Assembly (NCBI GenBank): GCA_043782425.1
Contig: JAYWAM010000182.1
Location: 1-37,959, forward strand
Direction: 5' to 3'
DNA: 37,959 nt
Origin: JAYWAM01 sp043782425
Lineage (GTDB): Bacteria > Pseudomonadota > Gammaproteobacteria > Burkholderiales > Usitatibacteraceae
In this document: in pieces, positions 26,117 through 33,610 of the stretch
Numbering within the stretch: position 1 is the stretch's first letter
How the letters are laid out: every line of letters starts with the position of its first letter
The notes under the pieces: model-generated
Seen by the model: only the letters and a program-made list of their open reading frames with translations
What the model was told of the DNA's origin: nothing
Databases searched by the model: none
Program-made: the position numbers and the translations under genes

Positions 26117-26380
26117 GTGGAAAAGATGAAGTCATTGTTTGAGATGATAGTGGCGCCTATCGGCAATTCCCGAGATGTGCGCCTGCCCAAAGCAGTGCTT
26201 GAGAAATATGCGATAGGCGACGCCGTGGTGGCGGAGCAGCGCGAAGAAGGATTGCTGTTGCGTGGTATCCGGGATAAGCGCTTGTCCTGGGAAGAAACTT
26301 ATCAGGATATGTCACGCCATCGGGAAGATTGGCGGGACCTGGAAGTCACGGTTGCCGATGGGCTGGATGGGTCATGGTAG
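26117..26380 (+). CDS. AbrB/MazE-type antitoxin without an intact toxin
   Basis: 87 residues starting at GTG 26117, with GGAGAA six bases upstream. The swapped-hairpin DNA-binding fold signature is clear: IGNSRDVRLPKAVLEKYAIGDAVV, then EEGLLLRG, and the family tail RLSWEETYQDMSRHREDW…DGLDGSW. Such proteins neutralise a MazF or PIN toxin encoded just downstream and bind their own promoter. Here an ATG overlaps the end of the gene but opens only MVGSEAKH before a stop, so the toxin is missing. It is either an orphan regulator or a decayed locus. Confidence 0.75.
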   Translation: MEKMKSLFEMIVAPIGNSRDVRLPKAVLEKYAIGDAVVAEQREEGLLLRGIRDKRLSWEETYQDMSRHREDWRDLEVTVADGLDGSW

Positions 26381-26460
26381 GCAGCGAAGCCAAGCATTAA
26401 GTTGAGCGCTACGCTGTTAATTCCCACGGTATTGCGGCTTAGTCTTAGGGGAAAAGGATG

Positions 26461-26895
26461 CTACTTTCGGCTCTTTGCTTGCTTCTCGAACCAATTCTCC
26501 AGTTTGATTTTTGCGAAACAGTCGAAGTCGCTTGTATTTCTGGTGACAAGTATGAGTTTGTTTACAAAAGCAATGGCAGCTATCTGCCCATCGGCGTGAG
26601 CTGTGGTCACCCCTTTTGCCGCGAGGCGCGCTCGTTCCTGTGCATGCCATGCAGCAGCAGGTTCGTCGTAGGAAAGAATGGGGATGCTGATTTGAACCAC
26701 GTCAGCTAGATAACTTGCCAGACGACTACGCTTTTTTGACACGGGCAAACGCTCGCAACCATAGTTCAATTCGTGCCAAACGATAGACGCGGTGGCAAGC
26801 GTCGAGCGGTGGCGAGACAATTTACGCATCACAGAAAAATCGGGGTCGAGCTTCATTGGCTCAGATAGTATATTGGTGTCAAGCAGGTATTTCAT
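26461..26895 (-). CDS. vapC: VapC-type PIN-domain ribonuclease toxin
   Basis: 144 residues starting at ATG 26895, which overlaps the antitoxin stop (ATGA on the minus strand); an ATG three codons upstream is less likely. PIN catalytic acids are visible: Asp6 (LLDTNILSEP), Glu42 (VWHELNYGCERL), Asp102 (HADGQIAAIA) and Asp123 (TRNTSDFDCF). The family cleaves RNA, often initiator tRNA or 23S rRNA, when not held by its antitoxin. The fold is complete and ends at the usual point (…LENWF), so it should be active. Confidence 0.9.
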   Translation of the reverse strand: MKYLLDTNILSEPMKLDPDFSVMRKLSRHRSTLATASIVWHELNYGCERLPVSKKRSRLASYLADVVQISIPILSYDEPAAAWHAQERARLAAKGVTTAHADGQIAAIAFVNKLILVTRNTSDFDCFAKIKLENWFEKQAKSRK

Positions 26896-27176
26896 TTCCG
26901 CCACGTGAAATCACGCCCCTGGTCTTTATTTCGTAAGCCCACCAAGTCGGCATCAATGAGCGCGTCTTTCGTTAAATCGTGGGCAGCACGAAATTCTTGC
27001 AATGCCTCCCAATAGTCCTTCTTGCTTTGACCCAGCCGGAAAAAATCCGCTTCCGAAACCACTACTGCGACTGGCCTGCCACGTCGCGTCAATGTGATCG
27101 GACCATTTCGTTCGGCGGCATGCACCACGCCAGAAAGACTATTGCGGGCTTCAGCGATTGAATAATGTTTTTCCAT
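26892..27176 (-). CDS. Phd/YefM-family antitoxin of the VapC toxin
   Basis: 94 residues. The N-terminal Phd fold MEKHYSIAEARNSLSGVVHAAERNGPITLTRRGRPVAVVVS (DNA-binding dimer) is followed by a flexible tail (ALIDADLVGLRNKDQGRDFTWRK) expected to wrap the toxin. A GGGGGA ribosome site lies eight bases before the ATG. The stop overlaps the vapC start. A promoter with an inverted repeat is visible upstream. Confidence 0.9.
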   Translation of the reverse strand: MEKHYSIAEARNSLSGVVHAAERNGPITLTRRGRPVAVVVSEADFFRLGQSKKDYWEALQEFRAAHDLTKDALIDADLVGLRNKDQGRDFTWRK

Positions 27177-27194
27177 GTAACTATTCCCCCGATG

Positions 27195-27237
27195 GCTATT
27201 AACATGGCTACAATAGCACCAATCGATTCAATGTCAA
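27195..27237 (-). promoter_or_regulatory. promoter and operator-like repeat of the phd–vapC pair
   Basis: On the minus strand TTGACA (27237–27232) and TATTGT (27215–27210) are spaced 16 bases, a near-consensus σ70 promoter. The inverted repeat GCTATT (27195–27200)…AATAGC (27212–27217) overlaps the −10 box, where antitoxin autorepression is expected. Confidence 0.6.
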
Positions 27238-27305
27238 AAGGGGACTGCTCAGCCGTCGGTAGGCAGAACAGTCACACCGTTATTCACCTTTCTGGAGAAA
27301 CTGAT

Positions 27306-30089
27306 ATGCCCCTGGCATGCAAAATATCTTACGCTTGGCTGTCGCGTCTTTTTAGTTGCACATTAGGCGCTGCGCTGCTGCTCATATTGGTCCCCGCCGC
27401 GCAGGCTCAGGATGCGCCCGCCGCTGCGAAGTTGCCCACAGGCATAGAGCGCGTGACCAGTGTCGAGGGCATCACTGAGTACCGCCTGAAAAACGGCCTC
27501 AAGGTGCTGTTGTTCCCCGACGCATCCAAGCCGACCATTACCGTCAACATCACCTACCTGGTGGGTTCGCGTCATGAAAACTACGGCGAAACCGGCATGG
27601 CCCACCTGCTTGAGCATCTGTTGTTCAAAGGCACGCCCAGGTTTCCGTCCATCGACAAGGAATTCAATCAGCGCGGTATGCGCCCCAATGGTTCGACCTG
27701 GCTGGATCGCACCAATTACTTCGAGCTTTTTCAGGCCAGCGACGATAACCTGAAATGGGCGCTGGAAATGGAAGCCGACCGCATGGTGCATTCCTTCATA
27801 GCCAAAAAGGATCTCGATTCCGAGATGACCGTGGTGCGTAATGAGTATGAAAGAGGCGAAAACTCGCCGTTCAGCGTGCTGCTCAAACGCCTGCAAAGTC
27901 TGGCATACGATTGGCACAATTATGGAAATTCGACCATAGGCAATCGTTCCGACATTGAAAACGTCAAGATCGAAAACCTGCAGGCCTTCTACCGCCTCTA
28001 TTACCAGCCGGACAACGCGGTTCTGCTGGTTGCAGGCAAGTTCGACGAAAGTAAAACACTCAACTGGATTGCGCAGGTATTCGGCAATATTCCCAAACCC
28101 CAGCGCGTTTTACCAGTATTGTGGACTGTCGAACCCACCCAGGATGGCGAACGCAGCGTCACGGTGCGGCGCAAAGGCGATATTCAGATCATCGCTGTGG
28201 CCTACAAGGTTCCATCAGGGTTGCACGCCGACGCCGAAGCGCTGGCTTTCACCAATTTTATTCTTGCGGATACGCCGAGCGGGCGCTTGCACAAAGCGTT
28301 GGTGGATAGCGGCAAGGCGACCCAGGTGATGGGTTTTCCGCTATTAGGCGTGAACCCCGGCATGCATTTGTTCGCTGCGGTTGTAAAAAACGGCGAACCG
28401 CTAGAGCCGGTGCGCGACGAAATGCTGAAAATTATCGAGCAGTTTTCCAGCGATCCACCGAGCCAGGAAGAAATCAATCGCGCCAGAAAAAATCTTGCCA
28501 ACGAGTACGAGAAAGCGCTTAATAATCACGAGAGCATAGGCGTGCAGCTTTCCGAATACATCGCGCTGGGCGATTGGCGCATGTTTTTTTACTCGCGTGA
28601 CCAGCTTGAAAAGGCCACGCCTGCGAGTGTTTCTCAGGTGGCAGCGCGCTACTATCGGCGCGATAACCGCATCATTGGCATGTTTCAGCCGGAAGACAAT
28701 CCGCAGCGCGCAGAAATGCCGCCTACGCCCTTGATCGCTACCGTATTACAGGAATTCAAACCGAAAGCCGCGACCTCGGCAGCGGAGGCTTTTGAGCCGA
28801 CCCAAGCCAACATTGATAAACGCACCAAGCTTAGCGCGAGCGCGGGACTCAAGCTGGCGCTGCTGCCCAAGAAGAATCGCGGCGAGACGGTTAATTTCAG
28901 CGTGCGCCTGCACTTCGGCGATGAAAAGTCATTGTTCGGCAAGCGCACGGTGGCGTCGATGACCGGCCAGATGCTCACGCGCGGCACGACGAAGTACACG
29001 CGCACGCAGATCGCCGACGAGTTCGACAAGCTCAAGATGTCGGGTAGCGTCAACGGTACTACGGCAAGTATTCAGACCACGCGCGAAAATCTTGCCCGAG
29101 CGATTCAGTTGGTGGCGCATGTGATGCGCGAGCCGAGCTTTCCTGAAAGCGAATTCGAGCAGATCAAAAAACAAACCATCACCGGCCTTGAAGCGCAGAA
29201 AAGCGAGCCTAACGCGCGTGGCGCCGAGGTGCTGCGTAAGCACTTCAATACCTATGCCAAGGGAGATTGGCGTTACGCCCCTACGCTGGAAGAGTCCATC
29301 GCCGAAGCCCAGGCTGTCACGCTCGATGATTTGAAGCGTTTTCATAAGGAGTTTTACGGTGCGGCGAAAGGTGAAATTGCTGTTGTCGGCGATTTTGATG
29401 AGAAAGAAATTTCCAATGTGATTGCCGCAGCGTATGCTGACTGGGGCAATCAGCAACCCTACCAGCGCATTGTTTCGCAGTATCAGGATATTCCCCCCGC
29501 CGCGCTTGCCGTTGAAACGCCTGACAAAGAAAATGCCGTGTTTCTGGCGCGCCTCAACGTGAATCTCAAGGATGACGATCCCGACTATGCGGCGTTATAC
29601 CTTGCCAATTACATCCTTGGAGGAGGCGCCGGTTTGAATTCCCGGCTGGCCGTGCGTATACGCCAGAAAGAAGGCTTGAGTTACGGCGTGGGATCGCAAC
29701 TCGACATTGATTCGCTTGATCGCGCTGGGTCGTGGCAGGTGTATGCCATCGCCGCCCCGCAAAATATCGCCAAGGTAGAAGCTGCCTTCAGGGACGAACT
29801 CGCCAAGGCGTTGAAGGACGGATTCACTCCCGCTGAGATAGCCTCCGCCAAATCAGGCGCATTGCAGCAGCGCCTGCAAAGTCGCGCCCAGGACGACAAT
29901 CTGGCGGGGGCGTGGAGCGCTAACCTGTACCTTGGCCGCACCTTTGCCTGGAGCAAGGAGTTCGAGGACAAGCTAGTGGCGCTCAAGCCTGAGGATCTGT
30001 CGGCTTCACTGAGTAAGCACATTGATCCGGCCAGGATCAGTGTGGTTAAAGCCGGTGATTTTGCCAAAGCAGAAAAAGCCGCAAAGTAG
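27306..30089 (+). CDS. exported two-domain M16 zinc peptidase (pitrilysin family)
   Basis: 927 residues from ATG 27306 (GGAGA seven bases upstream; the open frame further upstream crosses the phd gene). The Sec signal peptide ends AAQAQD (~35). The first M16 half has the inverted zinc motif HLLEH (His100, Glu103, His104) and the distal Glu at 180 (VVRNEYERGE). The second half (from ~520, LKLALLPKKNRGETVNFSVRLHFGDE) lacks HxxEH, as in other M16 proteins where one half is inactive, and has the R/Y substrate-binding segment RIRQKEGLSYGVGS. It is likely a periplasmic peptidase; the substrate is unknown. Confidence 0.92.
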   Translation: MPLACKISYAWLSRLFSCTLGAALLLILVPAAQAQDAPAAAKLPTGIERVTSVEGITEYRLKNGLKVLLFPDASKPTITVNITYLVGSRHENYGETGMAHLLEHLLFKGTPRFPSIDKEFNQRGMRPNGSTWLDRTNYFELFQASDDNLKWALEMEADRMVHSFIAKKDLDSEMTVVRNEYERGENSPFSVLLKRLQSLAYDWHNYGNSTIGNRSDIENVKIENLQAFYRLYYQPDNAVLLVAGKFDESKTLNWIAQVFGNIPKPQRVLPVLWTVEPTQDGERSVTVRRKGDIQIIAVAYKVPSGLHADAEALAFTNFILADTPSGRLHKALVDSGKATQVMGFPLLGVNPGMHLFAAVVKNGEPLEPVRDEMLKIIEQFSSDPPSQEEINRARKNLANEYEKALNNHESIGVQLSEYIALGDWRMFFYSRDQLEKATPASVSQVAARYYRRDNRIIGMFQPEDNPQRAEMPPTPLIATVLQEFKPKAATSAAEAFEPTQANIDKRTKLSASAGLKLALLPKKNRGETVNFSVRLHFGDEKSLFGKRTVASMTGQMLTRGTTKYTRTQIADEFDKLKMSGSVNGTTASIQTTRENLARAIQLVAHVMREPSFPESEFEQIKKQTITGLEAQKSEPNARGAEVLRKHFNTYAKGDWRYAPTLEESIAEAQAVTLDDLKRFHKEFYGAAKGEIAVVGDFDEKEISNVIAAAYADWGNQQPYQRIVSQYQDIPPAALAVETPDKENAVFLARLNVNLKDDDPDYAALYLANYILGGGAGLNSRLAVRIRQKEGLSYGVGSQLDIDSLDRAGSWQVYAIAAPQNIAKVEAAFRDELAKALKDGFTPAEIASAKSGALQQRLQSRAQDDNLAGAWSANLYLGRTFAWSKEFEDKLVALKPEDLSASLSKHIDPARISVVKAGDFAKAEKAAK

Positions 30090-30134
30090 CGTGTTATTCC
30101 ATTTCAATAAGCAAAAAATAAGCAAATAAATTAT

Positions 30135-30334
30135 CCCCTCTCCCCGTTTTTTGGGGAGAGGGTTAGGGTGAGGGGTGGTTGAAACATGATGATTTACGGA
30201 CTGGCGAAACACGCCGCCCCTTGCAGGGCGCGTTGCCCGCTGCATCGGGCAACCGTTTCGCAGGCGCGCGGCATGCCGCGCGAATTCCCTGCTACACCCC
30301 TCTCCCCAGCCCTCCCACAAAGCGGGAGAGGGAG
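30135..30334. repeat. pair of facing CCCTCTCCC…GGGAGAGGG repeats
   Basis: Left copy: CCCTCTCCCC (30136–30145), loop with T-run, GGGGAGAGGG (30153–30162), then TTAGGGTGAGGGGTG. Right copy, inverted: CACCCCTCTCCCC (from 30296) with GGGAGAGGG ending at about 30332. Between them lie smaller palindromes: GTTGCCCG/CGGGCAAC near 30230–30253 and GCGCGGCATGCCGCGC near 30267–30282. The left hairpin sits 46 bases after the M16 stop and could also stop transcription. No coding sequence is supported in 30090–30422. Confidence 0.65.
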
Positions 30335-30374
30335 TAATAATGCTCACTTGATTTGGAAATGGAATTACTCTGCA

Positions 30375-30405
30375 GCAGCCCGCGACGCAAAGCGTTGCGG
30401 GCTGC
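30375..30405 (-). terminator. strong 14-bp hairpin downstream of the small lipoprotein gene
   Basis: GCAGCCCGCGACGC–AAA–GCGTTGCGGGCTGC pairs over 14 bp with one G·T. On the minus strand it begins 18 bases after the stop of the lipoprotein gene. No T-tract follows, so it may be a REP-type or RNA-stabilising hairpin rather than an intrinsic terminator. Confidence 0.5.
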
Positions 30406-30422
30406 GACAAGCGTGCAGAGTA

Positions 30423-30692
30423 TCAGCGGCTACAGTCGCGCAGGGCTTCTTCAAGCATGCCCGACTGACCTAGGCCGCTACGCAACTGCGCCCTGCGGTA
30501 ATCGCTATTGGCCAGTTGCCCCGCTGCCTGATGTTTTTCGATGGCAGTGGCTTCGCGGCCCTTGCCTCCCGCATAGCTTGCGGTTTGATAAGGTTGGATT
30601 TTGCAATCGACGCTGGCGATATTTTCCGACTGGGGCGTCGAGGCGCATCCGCCAAGGATTAGAACGACAGTGGAGACGAGAACTTTCATCAT
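30423..30692 (-). CDS. small lipoprotein of unknown function
   Basis: 89 residues. A lipoprotein signal peptide MMKVLVSTVVLILGGC has its lipobox LGGC with Cys16, followed by a polar, Gln/Ala-rich mature part (QTASYAGGKGREATAIEKHQ). An AAAGGAG site six bases before the first ATG supports that start over the second Met. I do not recognise a family. It faces the M16 gene, with a strong hairpin between them. Confidence 0.6.
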   Translation of the reverse strand: MMKVLVSTVVLILGGCASTPQSENIASVDCKIQPYQTASYAGGKGREATAIEKHQAAGQLANSDYRRAQLRSGLGQSGMLEEALRDCSR

Positions 30693-30889
30693 ATTGGCTC
30701 CTTTGGTGACTTAGAAAGAGCGGTCACGAGCCTAGTTTACGACATTCTCCTTCCCGGAGGGTTCATTCGAATACTGTAGATTATTGCGCTAACAACAGCA
30801 TCTTTGCATTATCATCTCCAATACTACCGGGCGGCTTTGCTGCGTATTCCGGTACACGTATACCGAACTGGATCAGGAAGACACTGCCT

Positions 30890-31065
30890 GGATACGGACC
30901 GCAGTCAAGCTTGGAATTGGAGGCGACGCGGCGCGCTTTCGGGAAGTGCTTGAGGCGGCACAGCAGGCGAAGAAGAGCGGTCGCAAACGCAAGCATGAAG
31001 CCGCGCAGGTTGGCGAGCAGGCGATCTGTTTTGAAAAGAATGGTTACTCTGACCCCGAGCGATTC
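30890..31065 (+). mobile_element. 3' remnant of the REP-associated transposase element (copy B)
   Basis: Closely similar to 24550–24733. The plus strand reads WIRTAVKLGIGGDAARFREV, then LEAAQQAKKSGRKRKHEAAQ, and the right repeat GAATGGTTACTCTGACCCCGAG begins at 31038. The 5' part is absent. In the surrounding 30693–31170 I find no gene: 30781–30889 has an open minus-strand tail (VFLIQFGIRVPEYAAKPPGS) that may be a truncated gene end, and CCCGC/GCGGG forms a small hairpin at 31114–31128. Confidence 0.65.
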
Positions 31066-31170
31066 TTTGGGGTTTTGCGCGAAAGCTGGAGCAGTGGTAT
31101 TTATGGTTGTAACCCCGCTTAACGCGGGACAATGCAAGAGCCCTTGTGAGTGTGGCGAACGTTGTGAAAA

Positions 31171-31626
31171 ATGAAAATGGACTATTTCTCTACCGCATCT
31201 GATACATGGGAACAAGGCAGACTAAAGGTTGCTTTCCGAAATTTTTTGCGAGCAGCAAAACAAGGAAACGTATCTGCCCAACTAAATCTGGCTCACTTCT
31301 ATGCTGAGGGAATATGGGTTCGGCGCAATCAACAAAAAAGCCGTTTTTGGCTTGAGTCCGCGGCCAGTCTGGGATATGGTCCTGCAGCGCGCAACATTGG
31401 TGTCATGTACCGTAATGAGGGGAATTTTTCGAGCGCTGAGAGATGGTTTAAGCGTGCGTTGCAGTTGGGCGACAGCGAAGCCAAGCTAGATTTGGGCAAG
31501 CTATTTCTAAAATCAGCGTGGATGCGGAATGAGGCCAAAAAGCTTTTTGCTGAGGCGTTAAGTGAAGGTATGGTTTCAGAGGACAGCCATGAAGAACTCA
31601 TAGACTTAATGACCAAACTAGAATAA
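31171..31626 (+). CDS. Sel1-like repeat protein
   Basis: 151 residues with no signal peptide. Sel1/TPR-like units of ~36 residues are visible: AKQGNVSAQLNLAHFYAEG, AASLGYGPAARNIGVMYRNEG, ALQLGDSEAKLDLGKLF. Such solenoids bind proteins; no specific role can be given. The ribosome site is weak (TTGTGAAAA). It is flanked by transposon debris on both sides and is more AT-rich than the backbone, suggesting acquisition. Confidence 0.7.
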   Translation: MKMDYFSTASDTWEQGRLKVAFRNFLRAAKQGNVSAQLNLAHFYAEGIWVRRNQQKSRFWLESAASLGYGPAARNIGVMYRNEGNFSSAERWFKRALQLGDSEAKLDLGKLFLKSAWMRNEAKKLFAEALSEGMVSEDSHEELIDLMTKLE

Positions 31627-31628
31627 TA

Positions 31629-31720
31629 GAACCTTCGGGGTCTGCCGTTCGTAACGGGGTCATCGTAACGTAACGGGGTCAGTGCGGCCAGCCCGCGTAG
31701 GGCGCAATCATTATTGCGCC
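31629..31720. repeat. transposon-end debris and a GGCGCAAT hairpin
   Basis: GAACCTTCGGGGTC at 31629 equals the start of copy A's left end. Then GTAACGGGGTCA occurs twice in close succession, followed by GGCGCAAT–CATT–ATTGCGCC (31701–31720), a perfect 8-bp stem. 31721–31828 shows nothing else. Confidence 0.55.
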
Positions 31721-31828
31721 GGATGATTTCTCGAAAAAGCGTCGTCCCAGCGGACCTGCCCCAGCAAGCTGTAAGGTGGGGGCTGGGACCCAGTCCATCG
31801 TATATTAGACGTTCTTGATTGACTTCAC

Positions 31829-32137
31829 TTAACTGTGCGCTTTCATGTACTCGCGCAACGCCGCATTAATGCGGCTCTGGTAGCGCTTACCGGTATCTTT
31901 GAAGAAGTCCAGCACATCTGCGTCCAGACGCAGCGTCACCTGCTGCTTATTTTCGGCTAGGACGAGCGCGCCGGGACGTGTCCACTTCACCGCCTTGGTT
32001 TGACGCGGGATGTCGCTATAGTCGATGTCAGAATCCGGCATCTTCGCGACGGCGGCTAAACGCTTGCGCTGTTGGCCGGATAGGGGCGAAGGATTCTCCG
32101 GATCAAGTTTGAATTTCACGGTAGTGCGCGCGCTCAT
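31829..32137 (-). CDS. brnA: BrnA-family antitoxin
   Basis: 102 residues. The C-terminal ribbon-helix-helix-like segment QVTLRLDADVLDFFKDTGKRYQSRINAALREYM is the BrnA signature (R-Y-Q-[ST]-R-I-N), preceded by the toxin-binding portion (DSDIDYSDIPRQT). It neutralises BrnT and represses the operon. It overlaps the end of brnT by 35 bases, so translation is coupled; the toxin-first order is normal for this family. Confidence 0.93.
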   Translation of the reverse strand: MSARTTVKFKLDPENPSPLSGQQRKRLAAVAKMPDSDIDYSDIPRQTKAVKWTRPGALVLAENKQQVTLRLDADVLDFFKDTGKRYQSRINAALREYMKAHS

Positions 32138-32384
32138 TTTTATCTGCCTTTCTCGCTGAAATCAGCCGAATGACGTCACCACCTTCGCGAACGGTGTAGA
32201 CGACCGCCAACAAGGCGGGTTCGACCAAGCCCACGGTTTTCCAGCGATCTTCACCGTAGGCTTCTTGGACTTCGAAGGTTTCGATGCGATCCGGGTCAAG
32301 AAAAACTCGGACGGCATCCTCAAAACTGACATGATGTTTGCGCAGGTTGGATTGCGCCTTGCCAGGGTCCCATTCAAATTCCAT
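32103..32384 (-). CDS. brnT: BrnT-family ribonuclease toxin
   Basis: 93 residues with the BrnT pattern: FEWDPGKAQSNLRKHHVSFEDAVRVFLD, GEDRWKTVGL, and the C-terminal ISARKADKNERAHY. BrnT is a RelE-fold RNase that arrests translation. The protein is full length. No Shine–Dalgarno sequence precedes the ATG; a TATAAT box lies only five bases upstream, suggesting a leaderless message. Confidence 0.93.
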   Translation of the reverse strand: MEFEWDPGKAQSNLRKHHVSFEDAVRVFLDPDRIETFEVQEAYGEDRWKTVGLVEPALLAVVYTVREGGDVIRLISARKADKNERAHYREIQT

Positions 32385-32389
32385 TGTTA

Positions 32390-32408
32390 ATTATACTACG
32401 TTTGTAGT
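32390..32408 (-). promoter_or_regulatory. brnTA promoter −10 box with palindromic operator
   Basis: On the minus strand TATAAT (32395–32390) ends five bases before the brnT ATG. ACTAC–GTTT–GTAGT (32395–32408) is a perfect inverted repeat touching the −10 box, a fitting site for BrnA autorepression. The −35 region falls on the edge of transposon remnant C. Confidence 0.55.
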
Positions 32409-32414
32409 TACAAC

Positions 32415-32582
32415 ACCTTCGGGGTCAGTGTAACCATTCTTGCGTGGCGGATTATTTAGACTGGCGCCTAGGCCGCGTGTCCTCGCCTTGACCAACCCGG
32501 ACTGCCGCAGCATGTCATTCAGCGCGGCAACAAACGAAGTGCGTGTTTGTTCAACGCCGACGGTCACTACTGCTACCTGCGT
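32415..32582 (+). mobile_element. 5' remnant of a REP-associated Y1 transposase element (copy C)
   Basis: 32415–32461 repeats copy A's left end and leader (…TTCGGGGTCAGTGTAACCATTC, TGCGTGGC, ATTTAGACT). It then continues into coding remnants that, allowing a frameshift, read RLDQPGLPQHVIQRGNKRSA, CLFNADGHYCYL: the N-terminus of IS200-like/REP-associated tyrosine transposases (…PGLPHHVIQRGNNR…). The rest of the gene, with the HUH and Tyr motifs, is absent. No other gene is visible in 32385–32612. Confidence 0.75.
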
Positions 32583-32612
32583 TAGCTAAGGAGTATCCCT
32601 TGATTTTACTGC

Positions 32613-33146
32613 TCAGACTGCGCGCGGCATGAAATTGAGTGCGACTGGCCAGGGAAAACTGCCGGCGCGCGCCGATTGGCTGAGAAACAGACGATAGCTG
32701 ACGCGCATCGGTTCATCGCGTACTTGTTGGGTGCGCACAGCGATAGTGCCTTGACCTTCAAGTGCTGCCGGGTGATTGCCGCCAAGCTTGGCCGATGCGC
32801 GTGCAACCAGATTCGCATCGTAAGTCATCGACATCATGAAGCCCTGAGGATTGTTAGAGGTGATGAGCAGGGCCGAGGCATTGTCGATGTCGATATAGCC
32901 CTGTTCGATATGACGGCTTTCCAGGGTCAGGGTGTTGGGCTGGGCGACTACCTTGACATTCATCACGTTTAGCACCAGCGCGCGTACCTGTATCTCAGCG
33001 CGCGCTTTTTTCTCACCCGCGGCGGCAATACTATAATTTGTAAAAAGTACGAGCAAGCAGAGGAGTAGAAAGCTCCAAACTGGCTGCATTACGCCCAGGT
33101 GCGTGTCGGGCTGGGTGCTGGAGCGGTTCAGATTAATTGATGTCAT
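32613..33146 (-). CDS. exported fimbrial-subunit-like protein, divergent to the SCPU operon
   Basis: 177 residues from ATG 33146, chosen for its AGAGG site six bases upstream; the frame is open 15 codons further. A hydrophobic signal segment (VWSFLLLCLLVLFTNYSIAAAG) lies ~20–40 residues in. The mature part alternates hydrophobic residues and ends ARAGSFPWPVALNFMP, the same pattern (AG[AS][YF]xxxVxLx[IF]xP) as the end of both SCPU subunits (AGAYADTVILTITP). I infer a subunit or adhesin-like partner of the fimbrial operon. I do not recognise a named family. Confidence 0.6.
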   Translation of the reverse strand: MTSINLNRSSTQPDTHLGVMQPVWSFLLLCLLVLFTNYSIAAAGEKKARAEIQVRALVLNVMNVKVVAQPNTLTLESRHIEQGYIDIDNASALLITSNNPQGFMMSMTYDANLVARASAKLGGNHPAALEGQGTIAVRTQQVRDEPMRVSYRLFLSQSARAGSFPWPVALNFMPRAV

Positions 33147-33244
33147 GGTGTGCCTCTGCGGTGCGGTGCTTGAGTGCGTGCTTGAGTTCATGGCTGTAGT
33201 GTGCCGACTAAGACGATTCGAGACTATCGGGTACTACCTGAGTA

Positions 33245-33472
33245 GCCGGGTTCAAATACCCGGCATGAAATGAAATTGATGGCGCACCCAGGTGCGGCGA
33301 TTTCTTGAAGCGACGTAAGAGGCGATCATAAATGTGCGATTTATCACAATTGGCTAGTCAAAATGGCATCGTCACCCGTGAATTGGGCCTAAAGTCAGCT
33401 CCGGCTAAGGTTTTTGGCATTGGCTTTTGCTAGATACCGGTAAATTTTGCTAGAAATGTGCGGTTTCTCATA
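33245..33472 (+). promoter_or_regulatory. divergent control region with a CRP-type site and repeats
   Basis: Within the 464-bp gap 33147–33610: hairpin GCCGGGT–TCAAAT–ACCCGGC (33245–33264); TGTGCGATTTATCACA (33333–33348), a close match to the CRP/Vfr consensus TGTGA-N6-TCACA and flanked by AAA/ATT; a degenerate copy TGTGCGGTTTCTCATA (33457–33472); and a direct repeat TTTTGCTAGA at 33425 and 33445, spaced 20 bp. I cannot assign −35/−10 boxes confidently. Confidence 0.5.
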
Positions 33473-33610
33473 CATGCTCAAGTTGCCGTCATATAAATTG
33501 TGCACATGGTGTCAGGCAACGAAGCAGTGGAACCCGAAATCACCGCTTCCCTTAACTGATAACTTACCAATCTGATGTTTGTGACGGCTTTTTCAAAATG
33601 GAGATTTAAT

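Noticed and set aside
25639..26142. 167-residue plus-strand ORF
   Set aside because: Antisense to the frameshifted antitoxin; no ribosome site and no recognisable domain.
26402..26709. Plus-strand ORFs of 65 and 83 residues
   Set aside because: Both are antisense to vapC, whose PIN residues and coupling to its antitoxin are clear.
30781..31215. 144-residue minus-strand ORF
   Set aside because: Most of it is antisense to the transposase remnant B and the leader of the Sel1 gene. Only the last ~35 codons could be a real truncated gene end, and I cannot identify it.
24490..33500. Possible CRISPR array among the short repeats
   Set aside because: The repeats are few, unevenly spaced and derived from transposon ends or hairpins; there are no regular spacers and no cas genes.
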